Shown in pieces: positions 32,225 to 42,358 of a stretch of DNA of 64,000 nucleotides. This DNA comes from JBBSAT01 sp046351235 (GTDB taxonomy: Bacteria > Myxococcota_A > Polyangia > Polyangiales > Sandaracinaceae): NCBI GenBank assembly GCA_046351235.1, contig JAXLYV010000001.1, forward strand, positions 1,736,001-1,800,000. Reading direction: 5' to 3'. Below the pieces are notes generated by a model. That model had not been told where the DNA came from, did no database searches, and saw only the letters and a program-made list of their open reading frames with translations. The number at the start of each line of letters is the position of its first letter. Position 1 is the first letter of the stretch. Made by a program: the position numbers and the translations under genes.

Positions 32225-32758
32225 TCAACGCTCCGCGAGCCGCGGCAGCATCTCGACGAGGTTGCAGGGCCGATAGCGGCTGTCCAGCTGGTGGACCAGG
32301 ATCTGGTCCCACGCGTCGCGACACGCCCCGGTCGAGCCGGGGATCGCGAACACGAGCGTGCTGCCCGCGACGCCCGCCGTGGCGCGCGACTGGATCGCCG
32401 CCAGGCCCACGGTCTCGAGGCTCACGCGCCGTAGGTGCTCGCCGAAGCCGGGGATCTCCTTCTCGATCACCTCGAGCACGGCGTCGGGCGTCACGTCGCG
32501 GCCCGTGATGCCGGTGCCGCCGGTGACCAGGATCACGTCCACCGTGCCCGCCGCGATCCACGCGCGGAGCTGGGCGACGACGAGATCGCGGTCGTCCTTC
32601 AGGATGAGCTTCGCGTGCACCCGGTGCCCCGCCGCCTGCGCGCGCTCCACGAGCAGGTGCCCGGAGGCGTCGGTCTCCTCCGTGCGCGTGTCCGAGACCG
32701 TGAGGACCGCGATCGAGACCGGAATGCGCTCGCGCGACTCGTCGATGCCGAAGCTCAC
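32225..32758 (-). CDS. moaB: Molybdenum cofactor biosynthesis protein B
   Basis: 177 residues from GTG 32758. VSIAVLTVSDTRTEETDASG at the start, DVILVTGGTGITGRDVTPDA (the MoCF signature) and FAIPGSTGAC near the end. Adenylylates molybdopterin in the MogA/MoaB family. The start codon overlaps the lgt stop (GTGA). No other moa genes are visible nearby. Confidence 0.92.
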   Translation of the reverse strand: MSFGIDESRERIPVSIAVLTVSDTRTEETDASGHLLVERAQAAGHRVHAKLILKDDRDLVVAQLRAWIAAGTVDVILVTGGTGITGRDVTPDAVLEVIEKEIPGFGEHLRRVSLETVGLAAIQSRATAGVAGSTLVFAIPGSTGACRDAWDQILVHQLDSRYRPCNLVEMLPRLAER

Positions 32759-33843
32759 GTCGGGGAGGCCTTTCGCGCCTTCTTGCGCTTCTTCTTCACC
32801 GGCTTCTCGGGCTGCTCTTCGTCACCGTCCTCGTCGCCGTCCTTGCTCGACTCGCCCGGCGGCGGAGCGACGGCCGGGCCGCCCGGCCCGCCGCGTGCGA
32901 GCCACGCGTCCTCGATCGCCTGTCGCTCCGCGATCTCTTCCGGCGTGAGCGGCGCGAGCATGTTGAAGCGCTTGGTGCCGAAGAGCATGAAGGCGCAGCC
33001 GAGGATGATCGGCAGGCTCAGCGCGTGGCCCATGTTGAGGTGATAGGGCCAGCCCTCGTCGACGCCCTGCGACTCCTTGAAGAACTCCGCGATGAAGCGC
33101 AGCGAGAAGTGCAGCATCAAGACGCCGAAGAAGAAGACGCCCGCGCGGAGCTTCCGCGCGTACTTCTTCTGGAGCCAGATCACGAGCGCGAGCTCGGCGA
33201 AGTACATCACCGCCTCGTAGAGCACCACCGGGTGGCGCGGCTCGCTGTAGTAGCGCTCGAACACGACGCCGAAGGGGCCGTCCGTGGGGCGGCCGACGAT
33301 CTCCGAGTTGAAGAAGTTGCCGAGGCGGACGAATGGATAGACCCAGACGCTCGTGACGATCACCGCGTCGGCGTAGTCGTAGAAGCGCAGGTGGAGCTGG
33401 CGTCCGTAGAGGTGCCAGAAGAGCCAGACGGCGAGCACGCAGCCGAGGCCGCCGCCGTGGCTCGCGAGCCCGGAGCCGAGCCCGAAGAAGCGGCCGAGCA
33501 CGACGTGGCAGTCGTCGTCCGGGACGGATCCGAACCAGCTGCCCGCGGTGTTCGCGAGGCCGTGGCCGAAGCCGCAGCTCGCGCTGCTCCCGACCGCGTG
33601 CGGGAAGTCGAAGAGCCCTTCCGTCTCGTAGAAGAGCAGGTGGATGTAGTGCGCGCCGAGCAGCATGCCGACCGGCACCCAGAGCGTGAGGCGCTCGGCG
33701 TGCTCGCGGGGCAGGCGCCACTCGTCGAAGTTGTAGGGCGCCCGCCACGCGCACAAGAGCAGGCCGATCGCGAAGAGCACGCCGTAGTAGCGGAGCTCGA
33801 TCGGCCCGATGAAAACGATGACGGGGTCGATGTTCCAGTGCAC
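32755..33843 (-). CDS. lgt: Prolipoprotein diacylglyceryl transferase
   Basis: 362 residues from GTG 33843, giving the family start VHWNIDPVIVFIGPIELRYY. Multi-pass inner-membrane enzyme that transfers diacylglycerol from phosphatidylglycerol to the lipobox Cys. The Lgt signature is RLGNFFNSEIVGRPTDGPFG; SGLASHGGGLG is the H-bearing loop. The C-terminal 45 residues are a highly charged tail (ESSKDGDEDGDEEQPEKP then KKKRKKARK), absent from most homologs. First gene of the coupled run; the region is rich in its lipoprotein clients. Confidence 0.92.
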   Translation of the reverse strand: MHWNIDPVIVFIGPIELRYYGVLFAIGLLLCAWRAPYNFDEWRLPREHAERLTLWVPVGMLLGAHYIHLLFYETEGLFDFPHAVGSSASCGFGHGLANTAGSWFGSVPDDDCHVVLGRFFGLGSGLASHGGGLGCVLAVWLFWHLYGRQLHLRFYDYADAVIVTSVWVYPFVRLGNFFNSEIVGRPTDGPFGVVFERYYSEPRHPVVLYEAVMYFAELALVIWLQKKYARKLRAGVFFFGVLMLHFSLRFIAEFFKESQGVDEGWPYHLNMGHALSLPIILGCAFMLFGTKRFNMLAPLTPEEIAERQAIEDAWLARGGPGGPAVAPPPGESSKDGDEDGDEEQPEKPVKKKRKKARKASPT

Positions 33844-33886
33844 GGACGGGGCGCTTAGCAAACGGGCCGGCCCGAGGCACGCACCG

Positions 33887-35110
33887 TCAGCTGCCGCCCG
33901 GGCACGTGATGCGACGAATCGCGACGCTCGGCGGCTGCCCCTCGGCGCCCTCGAGGCTCGCCACGGCGAAGCCCTCGCCCGTGCGGGCCACGTCCACGCG
34001 GCGCACGCTCGGGGCGAGCGCGATCGCGGCGCCCACGTCGTCGCCCGCCGCGTCGCGGATCTGGACCGCATAGGCGCCGGGCTCGCCTCGAACGACCGAG
34101 ACCCGGCGGCCGGCGAAAGGCGCGGGAGGCTCTTCCCCGACTCGCAGCGGCGCCGGCTCGGTGCGGATCTCTCCGTCGGCGCCCATGCGCAAGTAGCTCG
34201 GGCGAGCGAACTCGAGCGAGACGACGATCGAGAGCGAGCCCGCCAGCCACGCCATCGACTCGACGACGAGCGCGTCGTGCAGCGCCGCCACCTGGTGCTC
34301 GTCGATGTGGGTCGAGAGCAGCACGGCGCTCGCCGCGTCCTCGCTCGCGCCACGGCGCCAGAGCACCGCGAAGCTCCCGCCCGACGCGGCGATCCCGAGG
34401 ATCTCCGTCGGCTCGCTCGCGAGAGAAGGATCGCCCGAGCCGAGCGGCACGGTGCTCACGGCGAGCTCGCTCGCCCCGGGCGACAGACGCTCGAGGGCCG
34501 GTGCCGCGCCCTGGTGCGAGTGCGCGAAGTAGAGCGTGCCGCTCGCGCCGAGCACGCGCGAGGTCCGGATCGGTGCAGGGAGCGGGATCGTGCGCGCGGG
34601 AAGCGCCCGCAGCGTCTCGCCGGTGTCGATCGCGAGCGCGTGCACGCAGGGGCTCGCCCTCCCCCCGATGCTGCAGCTGCCGAGCGTGAGCGCGACGAAG
34701 CGATCGGTCGCCACGGCCTCGAGCGCGAACAGCGCGGGCGCGTCGGCGAGCTCGAGCGATGCCGTCGGCTCGCGCCCCACGACGCGCGCGACGACGTGGG
34801 TCGCGTCCGCGTCGACCAGCGCGAGCGTCGTGCCGTGGTCGTCGACGGCCGCCGCCACCACGCTGGCCCCCGGAGCCGACGCGAGCACCGTGGCCTCGCC
34901 GTCGGCCGTGCAGGGGCGGCGCGGCGTCGGGGCGTGCGCGGTGTCGGTGGGCGTGTCGGTCTCGGGCGGCTCCGAGGTCGTGCTCGGCGGCTCGGCGGCG
35001 TGCGTGGCGCGCTCGTCGTGCGCGGCGGCGCGGCCATGGTGACGCGGGGCCTCCCCCTCGCAGCCCGCGAGCGCCAGCGCGCCGAGCAGGATCCAGGCTC
35101 CGACTCTCAA
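33887..35110 (-). CDS. Lipoprotein, probable beta-propeller
   Basis: 407 residues from TTG 35110, which starts a signal peptide LRVGAWILLGALALAGC with lipobox Cys17; no ATG or GTG fits better. Thr/Pro-rich linker to about residue 70, then repeating ~50-residue beta blocks (VVAAAVDDHGTTLALVDAD, TDRFVALTLGSC, GSFAVLWRRG, LSIVVSLEF) as in propellers. Two Cys pairs. No family recognised; similar in build to the lipoprotein at 23684. It lies 34 bases downstream of the esterase lipoprotein. Confidence 0.6.
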   Translation of the reverse strand: MRVGAWILLGALALAGCEGEAPRHHGRAAAHDERATHAAEPPSTTSEPPETDTPTDTAHAPTPRRPCTADGEATVLASAPGASVVAAAVDDHGTTLALVDADATHVVARVVGREPTASLELADAPALFALEAVATDRFVALTLGSCSIGGRASPCVHALAIDTGETLRALPARTIPLPAPIRTSRVLGASGTLYFAHSHQGAAPALERLSPGASELAVSTVPLGSGDPSLASEPTEILGIAASGGSFAVLWRRGASEDAASAVLLSTHIDEHQVAALHDALVVESMAWLAGSLSIVVSLEFARPSYLRMGADGEIRTEPAPLRVGEEPPAPFAGRRVSVVRGEPGAYAVQIRDAAGDDVGAAIALAPSVRRVDVARTGEGFAVASLEGAEGQPPSVAIRRITCPGGS

Positions 35111-35144
35111 AGCGGCCGTCCCGCGGCCGACGAGCTCGATCCGC

Positions 35145-36122
35145 TCACGGAGAGGTCCGCTCGCGCAGCCAGTCGAGCACGAGGCCCGTGCTGGCGGCCG
35201 AGAGCGCGGGGATGCCGCTCGATCCCTCGAGCGTGAAGAGGGACACGCGCGCCCCATTGCAGCCGGTGACGTAGTCGGTCGCCTGCGTCTCCGGGCCGTC
35301 GACGGAAGCGTCGAGATCGAAGGGCGCGGGCATGTGGCTCATGGTGACGTCGCAGGAGTCGCGGCGCGCCCAGCGCTGCGTCGTCTCGACCGCTCCCGCG
35401 TACACGCCCGCGACGCCACCGTAGGGCAGCTGCTGGTCCGCCGTGCCGTGCATGTGGAGCACCGACACCGGTCGCGACGGGAAGCACTGGAACTCGCTCT
35501 CGTAGTCGCCTCCCTCGAGCACCGCGATGGCGGTGATCCGGTCGGCGCGATCGCAGGCCATGCGATAGGCCATGAACGCGCCGCTCGAGTGCCCGAAGAA
35601 GTACACGCGCGAGGTGTCGATCGGGAGCATCGCCTCGGCGTGATCGAGGATCGTCGTCAGGTAGGCGACGTCGTCCGCGCCGGTCGTGCCCGTGATCCCG
35701 TCGCTCCAGTCGAGCATCCCGCGGTCGTCGTCGGTGCCCGACGGCGCGACCAGATAGAAGCCTTTGTCGCGCGTCACGGCGCTCAGGTGGAGGTACGCAT
35801 CCTCGAGCGCGGGGGAGACGCCGTAGCCGTGGAGCATCACGATCAGCGGGAGCCGGGTCGTCCCGTCGTGCGCGGTCGGGAGCGTGACGATGGCCGGCCG
35901 CGCCGCGGTGCCGACGTCGTAGCGGGGGCCCGCGTCGCGCGGCGGTCGGTAGGCATCGACCGGCGCGAACGCGTCCTCGGGAGCCATCGCTGCGTCCATC
36001 GGGGGCTGGCTCGCGTCCTCGCCCGAGCCCGCTGGCTCGCGATTCGTGCAGCCTGCGCTCGCGATCGCGAGCGACACGACGAGAGCTCCGCCGGCCCATC
36101 CCCTGCGCATCGGTCGTCCCAT
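35145..36122 (-). CDS. PHB depolymerase/feruloyl-esterase-like lipoprotein
   Basis: 325 residues. Signal with lipobox SLAIASAGC (Cys25), a short Pro/Asp linker, then an alpha/beta-hydrolase of the LpqC/poly(3-hydroxybutyrate) depolymerase group: LIVMLHGYGVSP (oxyanion), VYFFGHSSGAFMAYRMACD with nucleophile Ser179, VLHMHGTADQQLPYGG (Asp region) and a C-terminal TGLVLDWLRE. Probably a secreted carboxyl esterase held in the outer membrane. Substrate unknown. Confidence 0.8.
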   Translation of the reverse strand: MGRPMRRGWAGGALVVSLAIASAGCTNREPAGSGEDASQPPMDAAMAPEDAFAPVDAYRPPRDAGPRYDVGTAARPAIVTLPTAHDGTTRLPLIVMLHGYGVSPALEDAYLHLSAVTRDKGFYLVAPSGTDDDRGMLDWSDGITGTTGADDVAYLTTILDHAEAMLPIDTSRVYFFGHSSGAFMAYRMACDRADRITAIAVLEGGDYESEFQCFPSRPVSVLHMHGTADQQLPYGGVAGVYAGAVETTQRWARRDSCDVTMSHMPAPFDLDASVDGPETQATDYVTGCNGARVSLFTLEGSSGIPALSAASTGLVLDWLRERTSP

Positions 36123-36197
36123 GCCTCGGAGCTAACATGGCTCGGCCCGCGCGTCATCGTGGACGCGCGGGCCGGCGAGGATGGGTCGGGAGTGGGC

Positions 36198-36791
36198 TCA
36201 GGCGGCCTCGCGCCCGTCCTCGTTCTCCGGCGCCGCGGCGTCCGCCGCGCTCGTCCCGTTCGCGGCCGCCGCGGCCTTGCGCGCCTTGGCGCGCTCGCGG
36301 CGCTCGCGATCCTGCTTCTCCAGCTCGGTCCCGACGTAGGGCACGCGCGTGCCCATGATGTGGTCGAACCAGGGCCGCGTGACGCCCCAGTTCTTGTGCT
36401 GGTCGGGGCCCATGTGGTGGTCGTAGTGCCAGGGCAGGTGCTCGCGCGCCCACTGCGGGTCCTCGTGCGACTTCTTGTGCTTCCGGTAGTAGTTGGCGAT
36501 CGAGTAGAGCACCGTGGCCGTGAAGAACGGCGCCACGGGGAAGAGCGGCGCGTGGATCAGCGCGGCGAGCGCGAGCGCGGCGGCCTCCTTGCCCTGCGCG
36601 TGGTTGCCGAACACCGACCGCTGGTAGTCGGGGTCGTACATCTCCTTGAGGCGCGAGCTCCGGTGATGCTCGAGGAAGTGGAAGCTCCACATGCCGCCGG
36701 GCTTCCGGGAGTCGGGGCCGTGCAGCACGTGCTTGTGGATGAACCACTCCCCCGCATTGGCGTACAAGAGACCGAGCGGAATCCCCAGCAT
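36198..36791 (-). CDS. Fatty acid hydroxylase / sterol desaturase superfamily
   Basis: 197 residues from ATG 36791 with AGGAG upstream. Di-iron His clusters: WFIHKHVLHG (His19, 21, 24), FHFLEHHRSS (His38, 42, 43), KKSHEDPQW and LPWHYDHHMG (His122, 125, 126), with hydrophobic segments around residues 70-100. It probably hydroxylates or desaturates a membrane lipid chain. The C-terminal 40 residues are a charged, Ala-rich tail. Divergent from a TetR regulator; a TetR-type operator lies 41 bp upstream of its start, so lipid-responsive repression is likely. Confidence 0.8.
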   Translation of the reverse strand: MLGIPLGLLYANAGEWFIHKHVLHGPDSRKPGGMWSFHFLEHHRSSRLKEMYDPDYQRSVFGNHAQGKEAAALALAALIHAPLFPVAPFFTATVLYSIANYYRKHKKSHEDPQWAREHLPWHYDHHMGPDQHKNWGVTRPWFDHIMGTRVPYVGTELEKQDRERRERAKARKAAAAANGTSAADAAAPENEDGREAA

Positions 36792-36831
36792 CGTCGTTTC
36801 TCCTCGGCTCGGCGTCGTCCCCGAGCAACCG

Positions 36832-36848
36832 TGACCAACCAGTCATCA
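36832..36848. promoter_or_regulatory. TetR-type operator O1
   Basis: TGACCAACCAGTCATCA, an imperfect palindrome (TGAC ... GTCA) between the fatty-acid hydroxylase start and the TetR start. It differs from O2 by one base. Confidence 0.65.
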
Positions 36849-36862
36849 TTTAGTAGCGGAGC

Positions 36863-37573
36863 GTGCGACCGTTGTCCAGACACATTGCGAAAGAGGGTGC
36901 GAGCGAGCGCACAGAGGATGACCAACCGGTCATCAGACGCGCACGCCCCGGCCCGCCTGGAGGGAAACGCGACGAGAACCGGCGCCAGAAGACGGAAGCG
37001 CTGATCAGCGCCGCGCTGCCGCTCTTCCTCGCGCACGGCGTCGAGGCCGTGACGATCGACGACATCACGCGGGCGGCGAAGGCGGCGAAGGGCAGCTTCT
37101 ATAGGTACTTCACGAGCAAGGACGCCCTCGTCCTCGCCATCGTCGCGCCCGCGGCCGCCGACGTCGAAGCGGCCCTCGCGCGCTGCGAGGCACGCCTGGG
37201 CGAGGCGACCGATCGCGGGACGCTCTTCGCGGCCTACCAAGAGCTCGCGCTGGCGCTCGTCCCGCTCGCGCTGCACCGGCTCGACGTCGTGCGTCTGTAC
37301 CTGCAGGAGAGCCGCGGCGCGGCCACGGGCGCGCGCGCTCCGCTGGTCGAGCTCGGGATCCGGATCGATCAGGGCGCGATTCGCCTGACCACGATCGCGG
37401 TCGAGCGCGGCCTGCTCGACGTGGCCGACCCCCGCATCTCGGCGCTCGCCGTCGTCGGCGCGATCGAGCGGCTCGCGTTCAACGTGCTCAGCGGCCGCCT
37501 CGACGCGCAGCCCGTCGACATCGTCGCCACGCTGATCCGACTGGTGCTGGACGGCATCGCCAAGCCCCGCTGA
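36863..37573 (+). CDS. TetR-family regulator
   Basis: 236 residues from GTG 36863, the only sensible in-frame start. Residues about 38-88 are the TetR HTH: TEALISAALPLFLAHGVEAV then IDDITRAAKAAKGSFYRYF. The C-terminal ligand domain is helical and unremarkable. The ~35 residues before the HTH are unusual and are encoded across operator O2 (36917-36934), so binding there would block its own gene. Divergent from the fatty-acid hydroxylase, which is the likely target along with itself. If translation really starts later from a non-standard codon, O2 would be a plain leader operator. Confidence 0.82.
   Translation: MRPLSRHIAKEGASERTEDDQPVIRRARPGPPGGKRDENRRQKTEALISAALPLFLAHGVEAVTIDDITRAAKAAKGSFYRYFTSKDALVLAIVAPAAADVEAALARCEARLGEATDRGTLFAAYQELALALVPLALHRLDVVRLYLQESRGAATGARAPLVELGIRIDQGAIRLTTIAVERGLLDVADPRISALAVVGAIERLAFNVLSGRLDAQPVDIVATLIRLVLDGIAKPR
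36917..36935. promoter_or_regulatory. TetR-type operator O2, inside tetR coding start
   Basis: GATGACC-AACC-GGTCATC is a perfect 7-bp inverted repeat with a 4-bp spacer (36917-36934). It shares a 17-mer with O1 save one base; the two copies are 87 bp apart, about eight helical turns. Confidence 0.7.
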
Positions 37574-37596
37574 TCGAGCCTGATAGGATCGGCCGC

Positions 37597-38423
37597 GTGT
37601 CTCGCCCGCTCTCCAAGTCCGCGGTCGACGCGCTCGGGCGCCGTCTCAAGGGTTCGCCCAAGCCGACCGTGAGCGACATCGATCTGCTTCTCCAGCTACT
37701 GCGCACCTACGAGCGAGCGCAGGACGCGACACTCTCGATGTTGAGCGAGGTTCTCGCCGCCGCACCCGAGACCCAGCGCGGTGTGTTCGTGAGTCATCGA
37801 GTGAAGACGATCGATACGCTGGTCGACAAGCTTCGACGCGAGTCTCCGCGATTGAGCCAGGTCCAGGACGTCCTCGGGATCCGTGTCGTCGGCATCCATT
37901 CGTTGGCCACGCAGAGCGCGCTCGCCGCGTCGCTCCGCGCCCGATGGCCGAGCTCGCGCAGCGTCGATCGCCGGGAAGCACCCACCCACGGCTACCGCGC
38001 GGTGCACGTGATCGCATCGCACGACGGCGTTCCTGTCGAGGTGCAACTGCGCACCGGAATCCAGCACGCATGGGCAGCGCGACCGAGGCGATCGCCGACC
38101 GGTGGGGTCGCGGCATTCGCTACGGCGACCCACCCACGGGCCACGACGCGGTGGAGATCGCCGAGCGCACACGACGTCTCGCCGCTTGGCGCGGGCTCTC
38201 GGACGCACTGTACGAAATGGAGCTGGTCGGCGTCCGCTTGGAACGAGCCATGGCGCTTGCCCGCACGAGCTCGTTTGCCGAGGCACGCAGCCTCCACCCC
38301 TCGCTGAGCGACGAGCTCGCAGCCGTCGAGCGCGCGGTCTGGGAACGCGCAGGCGAGGCCGGGCCGGACCTCCGCACCTATCTGCGCTCGGCCCTCGATG
38401 CGCTAGAATGGCTCTCGCCATGA
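37597..38423 (+). pseudogene. RelA/SpoT-domain (p)ppGpp synthetase-like gene, frameshifted
   Basis: GTG 37597 opens SRPLSKSAVDALGRRL, then the synthetase domain: VSHRVKTIDTLVDKLRRE, VQDVLGIRVV (metal-binding Asp), THGYRAVH, VEVQLRTGIQHAWA. Right after HAWA (about 38071-38080) this frame turns into low-complexity Arg/Pro/Ser, while the neighbouring frame continues sensibly with SATEAIADRWGRGIRYG and a helical C-terminus ending ALDALEWLSP at 38423. Inserting one base restores a 275-residue protein, so I read a 1-nt deletion or an assembly error; no slippery heptamer is visible. Catalytic residues are intact. It resembles short single-domain alarmone synthetases with a SKSAV start. The stop overlaps the next gene (ATGA). 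Confidence 0.7.
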
Positions 38424-38668
38424 GGCACTTCGTCATCGTGTTCGACCGCTCGACCGCGCGAATCCTCGACCGCGAGGAATTCCCAGAAGAAGCCCGCGCC
38501 GAGGCATGGGCGAGCCACGACCGACTCGTTCGTCAGTACGTCGGTGCCGCAGGAGTGGAGGTCGTTCTGTTCGGCTCCGAGTCCGAGGCGACCCTCCGGC
38601 GCACCCACGGCAGGTACTTCGACGGTCCCATCTTCTCGGAAGGGACCGCGTCGCCAGCCCACCGCTGA
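38420..38668 (+). CDS. Small protein coupled to RelA/SpoT gene
   Basis: 82 residues starting MRHFVIVFDRSTARILDREE, with VEVVLFGSESEATLRRTHGR near the end; mixed alpha/beta, no signal or membrane segment. The ATG overlaps the RelA/SpoT stop by four bases, so it is made together with that protein. The layout fits a cognate partner or antitoxin of a small alarmone synthetase, but no domain proves it. I do not recognise a named family. Confidence 0.6.
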   Translation: MRHFVIVFDRSTARILDREEFPEEARAEAWASHDRLVRQYVGAAGVEVVLFGSESEATLRRTHGRYFDGPIFSEGTASPAHR

Positions 38669-38697
38669 CGCGAAGCGCACGCGTCTCCGGCCCACAC

Positions 38698-39153
38698 GTG
38701 TTCGCCTACGCTTACGACGAAGAGAGGGCCTGCGCGCTCTTCCTCTTCACCGGGAAGAGCAACGACGACGACGACTTCGTCCGCTACCTCGCCTCGATCG
38801 ACGATCTCGACGTGCGCGCGGCGGGCCGCTCGGACGCGGCGATCATCACGCTCGTCGAGGAGGGCAACCCTCCTCCGAACGCGAAGTGGCGGCGCGCGAT
38901 CGGAGAGCAGTCGTCGCGCACCAAGACGCGGCCGGTGGGCGCGCTGGTGTCGAGCTCGCCGCTCATCCGCGGCGTGGTGACGGTGCTCGACTGGCTCGCA
39001 CCCAAGCGCTTCGAGCAGCACGTGGCGGTCGCGACCTTCGAGGAGGCGATCACGTGGATCGAGGCGCGCCGCGGGCCACGGCGGGCCATCTTCCTCGCGC
39101 TGCGCGAGCGAGCCCGCGCCGCGGCGCGCGAGCAGGCGCGTCCTCCCACCTGA
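38698..39153 (+). CDS. Hypothetical protein, possibly STAS/SpoIIAA-like
   Basis: 151 residues from GTG 38698. FAYAYDEERACALFLFTGKS with NDDDDFVRYLASIDDL, AAIITLVEEGNPPPNAKWRR, GALVSSSPLIRGVVTVLDWL and FEEAITWIEA follow the strand-helix order of small STAS/SpoIIAA-like proteins common in proteobacteria. No signal peptide. Ends in an Arg/Ala helix. Lies 29 bases after the 82-residue gene but the link to RelA/SpoT is unclear. Confidence 0.5.
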   Translation: MFAYAYDEERACALFLFTGKSNDDDDFVRYLASIDDLDVRAAGRSDAAIITLVEEGNPPPNAKWRRAIGEQSSRTKTRPVGALVSSSPLIRGVVTVLDWLAPKRFEQHVAVATFEEAITWIEARRGPRRAIFLALRERARAAAREQARPPT

Positions 39154-39230
39154 GCGCCCGAGCGCCTTCGCCCTCTCGGTCCGGGCGGCTGGCCGGACGG
39201 CCCGCGGCGCGCCAAGAAACGCCGATCTCC

Positions 39231-41134
<1,904 letters not shown>

Positions 41135-41138
<4 letters not shown>

Positions 41139-41671
41139 GCGCGGCGCGCGTCGCCCTCGGCGCGGCGGTCTTCACGCTGGTGGCGCTCGTGGGGCTCGTC
41201 GTGCGCTACGAAGGCGTGCGCGGCGCGTGGCGCGCGGTGTCGGCGGTGGACGCCGCGGGCTACGACGCGGCGGCGAGCGACGCGCGCTATCGCCAGGTCG
41301 AGGACGCGCTCGTCTGGGTCGAGCGGGGCGCGCGCCTCGACGCGCTGCTGATCGTGATCGCCGGGCTCGCGCTCGGCCGCAGCGTGTCGCGGCGCGAGCG
41401 ATCGGAGCTCGCGGGGGCCGGGCGCGCGATGGCGCGGGGCCTCGACGTGGCGTCGCTCGCGCTCGTCCTCGCCGCGAGCCGCCTGCGCGTCGCGAGCCCG
41501 GGGATCACGGAAGCGCTCGCGTGGCTCCTGCCGGCCGCGCTCGCCGCAACGCTCCTCGGGCTCGCCGTGCAGGGCGCCTCGATCGGCGAGCGCGCGATGG
41601 AGCGCCTCACGCGTCGCGGAGCGAGGCCCACGCCGCCTCGAGATCGGCCGGGATCGGCGCCTCGATCGTGA
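41135..41671 (+). CDS. Small multi-pass membrane protein
   Basis: 178 residues from GTG 41135 overlapping the MTHFR-fusion stop. Hydrophobic helices: ALGAAVFTLVALVGLVV, ALLIVIAGLALG, LDVASLALVLAAS, LAWLLPAALAATLLGLAV. A soluble loop about residues 25-70. No family recognised. The last 65 bases overlap the 3' end of the convergent rluA-like gene, so the basic tail (MERLTRRGARPTPPRD) is shared antisense sequence. Confidence 0.55.
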
Positions 41672-42299
41672 GCCGCTCGCCCGTCGCCGGATGGGGCAGC
41701 TCCACGCGCGCGCAGTGCAGCATCGGCCGCTTCACGGTCACGACGCGGCCATCGGCGAGCACGACGCGCTTGGGCCCTTCGTACGCGACGTCGCCGAGCA
41801 GCGCGTGGCCCGCCCGCGAGGCGTGCACGCGCAGCTGGTGCGTGCGCCCCGTCTCCGGATGGAGCCAGAGCCGCGTCGCCAGCGCGCTCCGATCCAGCAC
41901 CTCGAAGCGCGTGCGCGCCGCCTGCTCGCGCTCGCCCTTCTCGCCCTCGCCCAGCGCGACGCGATGCTTGCGGTCACTCGGGTCGATCGCGATCGGCCAC
42001 TCCCAGCGGCCTTCGTCCTCCGCGATCCAGCCGGAGGCCAACGCGGCGTAGCGACGCGCGTAGTGGCCCTCGCGGCGAGCCTCGAGCGTGGCCTGGATCG
42101 CGCGATCGGTGAGGGCGAAGACCACGACCCCCGTCACGTCGCGGTCCAGGCGCGAGGTCGGGTGCACCCGCGCCCAGCGGTTGGCGCGCTGCGCGACCTC
42201 CGTGAGGCAATGGCGCCCATCGGGCGAGGTCGTCGCGATGCCGGGCGGCTTGTCGACCACGAAGAGCTCGCCATCGCGGAACAGGACCGAGAGCTTCAT
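41607..42299 (-). CDS. RluA-family pseudouridine synthase
   Basis: 230 residues. KLSVLFRDGELFVVDKPPGI at the start, the catalytic motif HPTSRLDRDVTGVVVFAL with the active Asp in RLDRD, and HPETGRTHQLRVHASRAGHA later. No S4 domain, so it belongs to the shorter RluA/TruC-like group. RNA target unknown. Convergent with the membrane-protein gene, overlapping it by 65 bases. Confidence 0.92.
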   Translation of the reverse strand: MKLSVLFRDGELFVVDKPPGIATTSPDGRHCLTEVAQRANRWARVHPTSRLDRDVTGVVVFALTDRAIQATLEARREGHYARRYAALASGWIAEDEGRWEWPIAIDPSDRKHRVALGEGEKGEREQAARTRFEVLDRSALATRLWLHPETGRTHQLRVHASRAGHALLGDVAYEGPKRVVLADGRVVTVKRPMLHCARVELPHPATGERLTIEAPIPADLEAAWASLRDA

Positions 42300-42358
42300 C
42301 CGGGCGCAGCATCGCCGAAAACTGGACGCCGCGCCCGGCTCGCGATCAGGTCTCGGAG

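Noticed and set aside
38060..38085. Programmed -1 frameshift in the RelA/SpoT gene
   Set aside because: No X-XXY-YYZ heptamer or downstream stem in phase was found; a deletion explains it better.
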